Positions 25,901-37,900 of a stretch of 64,000 bases of DNA are shown here, one piece after another. Source of the DNA: Setophaga petechia (lineage: Eukaryota > Chordata > Aves > Passeriformes > Parulidae). The stretch is taken from NCBI GenBank assembly GCA_024362935.1, contig JANCRA010000067.1, positions 1-64,000 of the forward strand. The letters run 5' to 3'. The notes beneath the pieces are model-generated. The model ran no database searches, was not told where the DNA came from, and saw only the letters and a program-made list of their open reading frames with translations. Positions within the stretch are counted from its first letter, which is position 1, and every line of letters begins with the position of its first letter. Made by a program: the position numbers and the translations under genes.

Positions 25901-28900
25901 TAAACTCATCTTGAATTTCCCTCTCCAACTCCTCCTTGGAATTTTTTCCAGGTATTTCGTCACCTTCGCCAACTTTGTGGTGGTCCAGGGCTTCGAGCAG
26001 GCCGCCAGGAGCAAGAGGTCAGCGGGTGGAAAATCCTTGGGAATTTTGGGAATCTTTGGGATGTGGGAACACCAGAGAATCCCAGAATTCCAGAATTCTG
26101 GTTTGGAAAATTCCCCCAAAAAATCTTCTCATCCCACTGTGGTTGCTCCAAGCCCTTTCCAACCTTGGACAATTCCAGGATTGGATTTTCCTCTTTCCAA
26201 GCACCCCCAGATCCTTCTGGAGCTGGAAACTTGGGATTTTGGGATTTAAGGAAAAGATGGAATTGGAGAGAGGAATTTGGCTGGGAATTCCCACTTATCC
26301 CAGATTTTTCTGGAAGCAGGGAATGACAACATGGATTTCTAAGGAGCACATTCCCAGTTTTTCCATGGCTCCTGCTATCCCAGATTGCTCCAAGCCCTGT
26401 CCAATTCCAGGAGTGGATTTTCCTCTTTCCAACCATCCTGAGCTCCTTCTGGAGTTGGAAATTTAGGATTTGGGGATTTAGGGAAGGGGTGGGAATCTGG
26501 TAGGAAATTCCCTCTTATTCCAGATTTTTCTGGAAGCAGGGAGTAAAACCATGGATTTCTAAGGAGCACATTCCCAATTTTTCCATGGCTCCGATATCCA
26601 TGGATGGATTCCCTTTTTCCCAATTCCCTCTTTCCAACCACTCCCAGCTCCTTCTGGAGTTGGAAACTTGGGATTTGGGGATTTAGGAAAGGGATGGGAA
26701 TCTGGCAGGAAATTCCCTCTTATCCCAGATTTTAATGGAATTAGGGAGTAAAAACATGAATTTCTAAGGAGCACATTCCCAATTTTTCCATGGCTCCCAC
26801 TATCCCAGGTTGCTCCAAGCCTTGTCCAATTCCAGGATTGGATTTTCCTCTTTCCAACCATCCTGAGCTCCTTCTGCCATTGGAAATTTAGGATTTGGGG
26901 ATTTAGGGAAGGGGTGGCAATCTGGCTGGGAATTCCCACTAATCCCAGATTTTTCTGGAAGCAGGGAGTAAAAACATGGATTTCTAAGGAGCACATTCCC
27001 AATTTTTCCATGGCTCCTGTTATCCATGGATGGATTCCCTTTTTCCCAATTCCCTCTTTCCAACCACCCCCAGCTCCTTCTGGAGTTGGAAACTTGGGAT
27101 TTGGGGATTTAGGGAAGGGGTGGCAATCTGGCAGGAAATTCCCTCTTATGCCAGATTTTAATGGAAGCAGGGAGTAAAACCATGGATTTCTAAGGAGCAC
27201 ATTCCCAGTTTTTCCTTGGCTTCATTATCCCAGGTTGCTCCAAGCCTCATCCAATTCCAGGATTGGATTTTCCTCTTTCCAACCATCCTGAGCTCCTTCT
27301 GCAGTTGGAAATTTAGCATTTGGGGATTTAGGAAAGGGGTGGGAATCTGGTAGGAAATTCCCTCTTATCCCAGATTTTAATGGAAGCAGGGAATGACAAC
27401 ATAAATTTCTAAGGAGCACATTCCCAGTTTTTCCATGGCTCCCATTATCCCGGGTTGCTCCAAGCCTTGTCCAATTCAAGGATTGGATTTTCCTCTTTCC
27501 AACCATCCTGAGCTCCTTCTGCCATTGGAAATTTAGGATTTGGGGATTTAGGGAAGGGGTGGGAATCTGGCAGGAAATTCCCACTAATCCCAGATTTTTC
27601 TGGAAGGAGGGAGTAAAAACATGGATTTCTTAGGAGCACATTCCCAATTTTTCCATGGCTCCTGTTATCCATGGATGGATTCCTTTTTTCCCAATTCTCT
27701 CTTCCCAACCACCCCCAGCTCCTTCTGGGGGAGTTGGAAACTTGGGATTTGGGCATTTAGGGAAGGGATGTGAATCTGGCTGGGAATTCCCACAAATCCC
27801 AGATTATTATGGAAACAACAACTGCAAACGTGAATTCCTAAGGAACACATTCCTGGATTTTTCATGACTTTCTCCATCCTCACCACGCAGAAAGTTTGGA
27901 AAACAGAAGAGCGGGAATTCCAGGATAATTAACAACCTTTTCTCATCATTCCCAATTTTTCCAGTGACGCCTGGAAGCTGCACAAGGCGGTGCTGAAGGA
28001 ATTCCTGCGGGATTTCACCTCGGAGAGCTCCCTGGGCCTGGCCCTGCACTTGGTGCTCCACAAACCCTTCCAGGAGCACATCCAGAGCTACCTGCAGCTC
28101 CTCTCCCAGCTCCAGGAGCAGCTCCAGCAGGTGGGAATTCCCTGGAATGCTCAGGGGATCTTCTTGATGGGCTTTGTGGGAAGAAATATTCCCTGAAATT
28201 CAACCTGGATCTCCTTTGCTAATTATTCCTGAAAATCCAGCCTGGAATTTGTTTAGTCCAGGGTGGACACGTTGCTGAATATTCCCTAAAATCTAGCCTG
28301 GAAATCCTTTCCTAAATATTCCCTAAAATCCAATCTGGACCTTCTTTGCTAAATATTCCCAAAAGTCCAACCTGGACAATTTTTGATCCATGGTGGATGT
28401 GGTGCTAAAGATTCCCAAAAATCCAACCTGGAATTCCTTTCCCAAATAGTCCCTAAAATCCAGACTGGACCTGTTTTGATGCAGGATGGACACTTTGCTA
28501 AATATTCCCTAAAATCCAGCCTGGACCTTCTTTGCTAAATATTCCCTAAAATCCAACCTGGACCTTCTTTGCTAAATATTCCCTAAAATCCAGCCTGGAA
28601 CTCCTTTCCTAAATATTCCCAAAAATCCAGCCTGGACCTGTTTTGATGCAGGATGGACACATTGCTAAATATTCCCTAAAATCCAATCTGGACCTTCTTT
28701 GCTAAATATTCCCAAAAGTCCAACCTGGACATTTTTTGATCCATGGTGGACACGTTGCCGAATATTCCAAAAAATCCAACCTGGAATTCCTTTCCTAAAC
28801 ATTCCCAGAAGTCCAATCTGGAACTCTTTTCCTAAATATTCCCTAAAATCCAACCTGGACCTTTGTTGATCCAGAATGGATGTGTTGCGAATTATTCCCT

Positions 28901-31900
28901 AAAATTCAACCTGGACATTGATAAATATTCCCAAAAATCCAAACTGGAATTCCTTTCCTAAATATTCCCTAAAATCCAGCCTGGACCTGTTTTGATGCAG
29001 GATGGACGCTTTGCTAAATATTCCCTAAAATCCAACCTGGAACTCCTTTCCTAAATATTCCCTAAAATCCAGCCTGGAACTACTTTCCTAAATATTCCCT
29101 AAAATCCAGCCTGGAATTCCTTTCCTAAATATTCCCTAAAATCCAGCCTGGACCTGTTTTGATGCAGGATGGACACATTGCTAAATAGCCCCAAAAATCC
29201 AATCTGAAACCTCTTTTCCTAAATATTTCCTAAAATCCAACCTGGATCTTTTTTGATCTAGGATGGACGTGTTGCTGAATATTCCCAAAATCCATCCTGG
29301 ACATTGATAAATATTCCCAAAAATCCAACCTGGACCTTCTTTGCTCAATATTCCCAAAAATCCAGTCTGGAACTCCTTTCCTAAATACTCCCAAAAGTCC
29401 TGCCTGGACATTTCTTGATCCATGGTGGACATGTTGCTGAATATTCCCAAAAATCCAATCTGGAACTCTTTCCCTAAATTCTCCCTGAAATCCAGCTTGG
29501 AACTCCCTTCCTAAATGTTCCCAAAAATCCAACCTGGACCTTTTTGATCCAGGATGGGCGCATTGCTAAATATTCCCTAAAATCCATCCTGGACATTGAT
29601 AAATATTCCCAAAAATCCAACCTGGACCTTCTTTGCTAAATATTCCCCAAAATCCAGCCTGGAACTCCCTCATTCCAGGAAGGACACGTTGCTAAATATT
29701 CCCAAAAATCCTGCCTGGACATTTACTAAATTTGATGTAAATATTTATTTAAATTTAATGTTTAAATGGATAAAAATTCCCTAAAATCCAGCCTGGACCT
29801 CCCCTGACCCAGATTTGCAGCATTCCTGGAGTTTTCCTGTCCTTTGCCAGGGCTCGGAGCGGGATGTGGTGGCCACTGTGGTGCAGGAATTTGGGAAGCT
29901 GGAATCCTTCATCAGCCAGGTCCTGGATGAGGCCGTGTTCACCAAGGAGCTCTGGAAATCCCTGGGCTACAAATTCACCGTGAGTCCCAAGGGAACGTGG
30001 GGGGGATCGGGAATTTGATAGGGATGAGGAATTTGGGGTGGATCGGGAATTTGATAAGGATGAGGAATTCAGTATGGATTGGGAATTTGATAAGGATGAG
30101 GAATTCGGTATGGATTGGGAATTTGATAAGGAACCAGGAATTAGATATGGATCAAGAATTTGATATAGATGAGGAATTTAGTATGGATTGGGAATTTGAT
30201 AAGGATGAGGAATTTGGTGTGGATTGGGAATTTGATAAGGATGAGGAATTCGGTATGGATTGGGAATTTGATAAGGAACCAGGAATTAGATATGGATCAA
30301 GAATTTGATATGGATGAGGAATTTGGTATGGATTGGGAATTTGATAAGGATGAAGAATTTGGTATGGATTGGGAATTTGATAAGGATGAGGAATTTGGTG
30401 TGGATTGGGAATTTGGTATGGGTCAGGAATTCAATATGGATTGGGAATTTGATAAGGATGAGGAATTCAATATGGATCGGGAATTTGATATGGATCGGGA
30501 GTTTGATAAGGATGAGGAATTTGATGTGGATTGGGAATTTGATAAGGATCAGGAATTGGATATGGATCAAGAATTTAGTATTGATCAGGAATTGGAAGTG
30601 GATGGGGAATTTGATAAGGATGAGGAATTGGAATTGGATAGGGAATTTGATAAGAATGAGGAATTTACTGTGCATTGGCAATTTGGTATTGATCAGGAAT
30701 TGCAAGTGGATGGGGAATTTGATAAGGATGAGGAATTTGATATGGATTGGGAATTAGATATGGATTGGGAATTAGATATGGATTGGGAATTTGATAAGGA
30801 TGAAGAATTCAATATGGATTGGGAATTTGGTATGGATTAGGAATTTGATAAGGATGAGGAATTCGATATGGATTGGGAATTTGATAAGGATGAAGAATTC
30901 AAAGTGGATTGGGAATTTAATATGGATCAGCAATTTGGTATGGATCTCAAATTTCATAAGGATGAGGAATTAGATATGGATTGGGAATTTGATATGGATC
31001 AGGAATTAGATATGGATCAAGAATTTGATATGGATGAGGAATTTGAAGTGGACTCGGAATTTGTTAAGGATAAGGAATTAGATATGCATTGGGAATTTAG
31101 AATTGATGAGGAATTGGAAGTGGATGGGGGATTTGATAAGGATGAGGAATTGGAATTGGATAGGGAATTTGATAAGAATGAGGAATTTACTATGGATTGG
31201 GAATTTGGTATGGGTCAGGAATTAGATATGGTTTAGGAATTTCAAGTGGTTTGGGAATTTGATATGGGTCAGCAATTTGATATGGATTGGGAATTTGATA
31301 AGGATGAGGAATTCAATATGGATTGGGAATTTGATATGGATTGGGAATTTGATAAGGATGAAGAATTCAAAGTGGATTGGGAATTTAATATGGATCAGCA
31401 ATTTGGTATGGATCTCAAATTTCATAAGGATGAGGAATTTGATTTGGATCGGGAATTTGATATGGATCAGGAATTTGAGGCTGGAATTCAGCAGAGCAGA
31501 GCTGGGTGGAAGAGTTGGAGAAACTCCCTGGGGTTTCAAAGCTGAGTTTGTGAATGGTGTCATTGTCACTGAAGCCCTGAGTCAAAGAGAATTTTATATG
31601 GATCATGAATTTTGTATGGATAGGGAGTTTGATTTTGATTGCAAATTTGATATGGATGTGATATGTATTTGATAAGGATCAAGGAACTGAGGATTGAAGT
31701 TGACAGAGCAGAGCCGGGTGGGAGATCTGGAGAAACTCCCTGGGGATTTTAATGTTGAGTTTTGTGTCCAGTGGTGTCACGAAACCCTGAGTCAGAGGGA
31801 ATTTGATATGGATCAGGAATTTGAGGCTGGAATTCAATAGAGCAGAGTTGGGTGGAAGAGTTGGAGAAACTCCCTGGGGGGTTTCAAAGCCCAGTTTGTG

Positions 31901-34900
31901 TCCCAAGTGTGTCACTGTCAGTGAAACCCTGAGCCAGAGGGAATTTGATATGGATTGGGAATTTGCTATGGATTGGGAGTTTGATTTGGATTGGGAATTT
32001 GGTGTGGATTAAGGATTTGAGGATTGAAGTTGGCTAGCAGAGCTGAGTGGAAGAATTGGAGAAACTCCCTGGGGATTTTAATGTTGAGTTTTGTGTCCAG
32101 TGGTGTCATGAAACCCTGAGTCAGAGGGAATTTAATGTGGATCAGGAATTTCGTATGGATCAGGAATTTGAGGCTGGAATTGAACAGAGCAGAGCTGGGT
32201 GGAAGAGTTGGAGAAACTCCCTGGGGGGTTTCAAAGCCGAGTTTGTGTCCCAAGGGTGTCACTGTCAGTGGAGCCCCAAGCCAGAGGGAATTTGATGTGG
32301 ATCATGAATTTTATATGGGTCATGAATTTTATATGGATCGGGAGTTCGATTTTGATTGGGAATTTGATATGGATTTGATATGGATTTGATAAGGATCAAG
32401 GAACTGAGGATTGAAGTTGACAGAGCAGAGCCGGGTGGGAGAGTTGGAGAAACTCCCTGGGGGTTTTAATGTTGAGTTTTGTGTCCCAAGTGTGTCGCTG
32501 TCAGTGGAGCCCCGAGCCAGAGGGAATTTGATGTGGATTGGGAATTTGATATGGATTGGGAGTTTGATTTTGATTGGGAATTTGATACGGATAGGATATG
32601 CATTTAGTATGGATCAAGGAACTGAGGATTGAAGTTGACAGAGCAGAGTTGGGTGGAAGAGTTGGAGAAACTCAATGGGGGTTTCAAAGCTGAGTTTGTC
32701 ACAGTCACTGGAACTCCAAACCAGAGGGAATTTGGTGTGGACTGGGAATTTGGTATGGATCAGGAATTTGGTATGGATCAGGAATTTGGTATGGTTTGAG
32801 AATTTGGTATGGATTGGGAATTTGACGATTGAAGTTGACAGAGCAGAGCTGGGTGGAAGAAGAACTTGTGTCCCAAGTGTGTCACTGTCACTGGAACCCC
32901 GACCCAGCTGATCCCTGCAGGAATTCCTGCCTGGAATTCCACGCCCTCTCCCAATCCTGGTTTCTCCTGCTGCTCCAGGACGTTCTGTGTGTCCCTGAGA
33001 GGAGGCTCCTGGAGGACAGCAGGAACCTTCCCATCGCGTCCGGCACCGCCCGCTCAGAGCGGCTCCTGCTCTTCGACGACGTCCTGGTGCTCATCCAGGT
33101 GAGTGGGATCCTCCTGGGAAGGGAGCAGGGATGAATGGACCTAAAATTCCAATGGAATGGCAGAAATGACAGGAATTTCCATGGGAATGGTGGTAAAATT
33201 CCTGGTTTTTTGATGTTGAGCTCACAGCAGAGTTTGGCTGTGAGCGGCTCCTGCTCTTCGACGACGTCCTGGTGCTCATCCAGGTGAGTGGGATCCTCCT
33301 GGGAAGGGAGCAGGGATGAATGGACCTAAAATTCCAATGGAATGGCAGAAATGACAGGAATTTCCATGGGAATGGTGGTAAAATTCCTGGTTTTTTGATG
33401 TTGAGCTCACAGCAGAGTTTGGCTGTTGGGAAAAGTTGGGAAAGCTTTGTCTCAGATCCGTCCGCGTGTGGTTGGCTCTGGAAAAGAAAGGAAATCTGGG
33501 AAGGAGTAGAGGAGATCCTCAGAACATATTCCCAGGAAATGTGGATTGTCCTCCATCACAGGCAAATTTTGATTTGTCCACACCCTTTTCCACGGGGAAT
33601 TTTGGCCCTTGGTTATCCCAAGGGATTTGATGGATCAAGGTTGACATTCCATGAGCTCCCACGCATTGGGATAAACAGGATTTGCCGTGTTTGTTCCATA
33701 TCTGCAGACATTGGAGGTGGTTTTGGGGCTATTTTGGGAATTTTGGGGTGTGGAGATGTGTTCCCATGAGGGAATTCCAGCTTGAATTGCACCGTGGCTG
33801 GGATGGGAACACGGGATCAGCAAATCTGTGGAATTATCTCCATGTTCAGTCCATGATTTCCATCTGTGTCTCACCTGCTGCTGCTGAACTTAATGGAGAT
33901 TTGGAAATTCCAACTGAGTTGGGATTGACCTGGTTGGGACCTTTCCTTTTGTGGTCTCTCAAATCTGGGAAAACACTGTAGAATTCCTTGGAAAACTCCA
34001 TCCCTCCAGGCAGCAGCTCTGTGTGAACACCTGGATGTGAGGCAGGGAAAGGAGATGAGAAATGAAAATTTTCCTTTTATTCCAATCGTTGGAGTTCGTT
34101 TTGTTTGGGTAATGCTGATCCCAAAAGTGACTCCTTAAATTTGGGATTTCTGGGATATTTCTGGTGGTGCCACCTGGATTCCAAATCCTAAATAAATCTT
34201 GGAATGGAGTAGGTGTAAAGGGAGCTCGAGGATGATCCATTCCCACCCCATTCCATGGTTCCAGGTTGCTTCAAGCCTTGTCCAACCTTTCCTTGGATAC
34301 TTCGAGGGATGAGCAACCAGAAATCTCTGGGAATATTGCCTGGAATGATTTGGGAATGTTGCCCTGTGATAGGGGAGGAATTCCTGTGGAGATCAGGGTC
34401 ACGTGGGAATGTTTTACTCCTGGATGTGGCCATGGAATTTTGGAAGAGCTTTAGGACTGCTCAGATGAGAGCTTCCCTCCTTTCCTGGTGGCTTTTCCAT
34501 CTCCAAGGTCTCTCCTCCCGATGTTGGATGGATGGACCAAAAAGTTGGGAATTTGTGCTGCCACTCCAGCTCTGCCATTCCATGGATGTTTCCAGCAATA
34601 ACAGGACCATCTTTTCCCATTTTTTTTTCCCAGGGAAACAGCTTCCAGAGTTTTGACCTGAAGCTGGTGTGGGTGGATGAAAACTGTGGAGAGAAATCAG
34701 CTCCAGGATTGTGAGTGAGAGATTCCCACTGGGGGTTAAAAAAAATGGAATTAAAAGGTTCAGGTCAATGGGAAGATGATCCAAAGCTTTGTCCCATCTC
34801 CTTTCTGAGCTGTGGGATTGGGATTTGGAATCAGATTGATTCCCACCAGTTTAAATTTGCTGCCAGATTGAAATCTCAGAATTTCTGAAGTTGGAGAAGC

Positions 34901-37900
34901 CCTCTGGGATCATCAAATCCAACCTGTGCCCCATCCCCACCTTGTTCCCAGCCCAGAATTCCTTGGAGACCTCCAGGGATGGGCACTCCAGACCTCCCTG
35001 GGCAATTCCAATGCCTGATCATGTTTTCCATGAAATAATCCCTGCTGGTGTCCAACCTGACCTTTCCTTGGCACAACCTGAGGCTCTTCCCTCTCATCCC
35101 ACTCATTGCCAGTGAATCCCAAAATTATTTAATCCAGCCCTGGAGAACTTGAGATCTCTCCAGAAGAACCACCTGGGAAAGCACCAGGATCTCCAGGAGG
35201 GGAATGGGAAGAGCTGATGGATTGGGAATTGTGTTTTCCATCCTTTTCTCTCCCTCCCAGGCACAGCCTACGCATCACAACCCCGGAAGAGACGTTCGTC
35301 CTCTCCACCAAGGACCCTCAGATGAAGGTCAGGCTTTGGGATTTTCCCATCCCTTCATTATTTAAAACAGGATTGTCATTCTGGTGAGGGTGGGTTGGGA
35401 TTTTTGGCTCCTTTTCCAAAAAAAGTCCTGGATTAGATGGCCAGAGGTGGCTCAGAGTTGATGGCTGGTGAGGAATGCTGGTGGGAACCCATCAGGGTTC
35501 TTGCTGCTTTTCCTGAAGGACAGGCCTATCCCATAGGCAAATCAACTCGGAATTTCTATTTCTTTTTTTTTTTTCATATCCAAGTGAAATTTTTCCCTCT
35601 TTTTTAACATCCCAGTGGAAATTCCTCCCTCACAGCTCTTACGCCTTGCCGCAGTACCCACCTTCCAGGAGAACCCCTGTGGAAGAGCTCTGATGGGAAC
35701 CCACGAGTTCCTCGCCGCTTTCCTGCAGCTGTCTCCGGTTGATTTTCCTGGGGTTTGTGCTCATTCCGCGTTTTCCGTGCCCGCAGGCCGTGTGGAGGTG
35801 GAAGCTGGAGCAGGCCGTGCGCCAGGCGCTCCACGGGAAGCGCGATTTCCCTCTCTGGGGCCGCAGCGGGGAGGGCAGCGAGGCCCCGTCCCGACGCTTC
35901 TTCACCTACGTCTTCCGCATGGAGGGGCGGCTCCGGGGGGCCACCTACGAGGGAGAGTGGCTCTGGGGGAAGCCCCATGGCAAGTAAGGAACCTTCTGAG
36001 CTCCTTTTTCAAGTGGGAATAAGGTTTGAAGTGGTGGTTTGGCGTTTCTGTGAAGGTTGGGAAAGATCTCCAAGGTCAAACATCTCCCGGTCATTTAAAC
36101 AGATCATGAAGGAGCTGCTGCTTTTCTGGGCAAGCTCTGTGGGGCCACCTACAAGGGAGAGTGGCTCTGGGGGAAGCCCCATGGCAAGTAAGGAACCTTT
36201 TGAGCACCTTTTCCAAGTGGGAATAAGGTTGGAAGTGCTGGTTTGGTGTTTCCGTGAAGGTTGGGAAAGATCTCCAAGGTCAACCCAAACTTCTCCAGGT
36301 CACTTGACCACATATTGAAGGGGCTGCTCCTTTTCTGAGCAGGCTTTGTGGGGCCACCTACGAGGGAGAGTGGCTCTGGGGGAAGCCCCATGGCAAGTAA
36401 GGAACCTTCTGGGCCCCTTTTCCAAATGGGAATAAGGTTGGAAGTGCTTGGAGTTTCCATGAAGGTTGGGAAAGATCTCCAAGGTCAACCCAAACATCTC
36501 CCGGTCATTTAAACAGATCATGAAGGAGCTGCTGCTTTTCTGGGCAGGCTCAGGGTGGCCATGTATGAGGGAGAGTGGCTCTGGGGGAAGCCCCATGGCA
36601 AGTAAGGAACCTTCTGGGCACCTTTTGCAAGCAGGAATAAGGTTGGAAGTGGTGGTTTGGAGTTTCTGTGAAGGTTGGGAAAGATCTCCAGGTCACTCTT
36701 GAAGGGGCTGCTCCTTTTTGGGCAGGCTCAGGGTGGCCACCTATGAGGGCAAGAGGCTCTGGGAAGGAACTTTTTGCGCCCCTTTTCCAAGTGGGAATAA
36801 GGTTGGAAGTGGTGGTTTGGAGTTCCTATGAAGGTTGGGAAAGATCTCCAAGGTCAACCCAAAAATCTCCAGGTCACTCATGAAGGAGCTGCTCCTTTTC
36901 TAGGCAGGCTCAGAGTGGCCACCTATGAAGGAGAGTGGCTCTGGGGGAAACCCCATGGCAAGTAAGGAACCTTCTGGGCTCCTTTTCCAAACGGGAAAAA
37001 GGTTGGAAGTGCTTGGAGTTTCCATGAAGGTTGGGAAAGATCTCCAAGGTCAACCCAAACTTCTCCTGGTCACTCATGAAGGGACTGCTCCTTTTCTGGG
37101 CAGGCTCCACCTATGAGGGCACGTGGCTCTGGGAAGGAACCCTCTGGGCCCCTTTTCCAAGCGGGAATAAGGTTGGAAGTGCTGGTTTGGCATTTCCATG
37201 AAGGTTGGGAAAGATCTCCATGGTCAAACATCTCGCGGTCATTTAAACAGATCATGAAGGAGCTGCTGCTTTTCTGAGCAGGCTCTGAGGGGCCACCTAT
37301 GAGGGAGAGTGGCTCTGGGGGAAGCCCCATGGCAAGTAAGGAACCTTCTGGGCACCTTTTCCAAGTGGGAATAAGGTTGGAAGTGCTGGTTCAGAGTTTC
37401 TGTGAAGGTTAGGAAAGATCTCCAGGTCACTCTTGAAGGGGCTGCTCCTTTTCAGGGCAGGCTCAGGGTGGCCACCTATGAAGGCAAGAGGCTCTGGGAA
37501 GGAACCTTTTAGGCCTCTTTTCCAAGTGGGAATAATGTTGGAAGTGGTGGTTTGGAGTTTCTATGAAGGTTGGGAAAGATCTCCAAGGTCAACCCGAACT
37601 TCTCCAGGTCACTCATGAAGGCGCTGCTGCTTTTCTGGGCAGGCTCAGGGTGGCCACCTACGAGGGAGAGTGGCTCTGGGGGAAACCCCATGGCAAGTAA
37701 GGAACCTTCTGAGCACCTTTTCCTAGTGGGAATAAGGTTGGAAGTGCTGGTTCGGAGTTTCTGTGAAGGTTGGGAGAGATCTCCAAGGTCAACCCAAACC
37801 TCTCCAGGTCACTCATGAAGGGGCTGCTCCTTTTCAGGGCAGGCTCAGGGTGGCCACCCATGAGGGTGAGTGGCTCTGGGAAGGAACCTTTTAGGCCTCT

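Noticed and set aside
30169..31236. Acidic repetitive frames (Asp-Glu-Glu-Phe pattern) in intron 5
   Set aside because: Product of the 18-bp repeat; degenerate, without homology and inside an intron.
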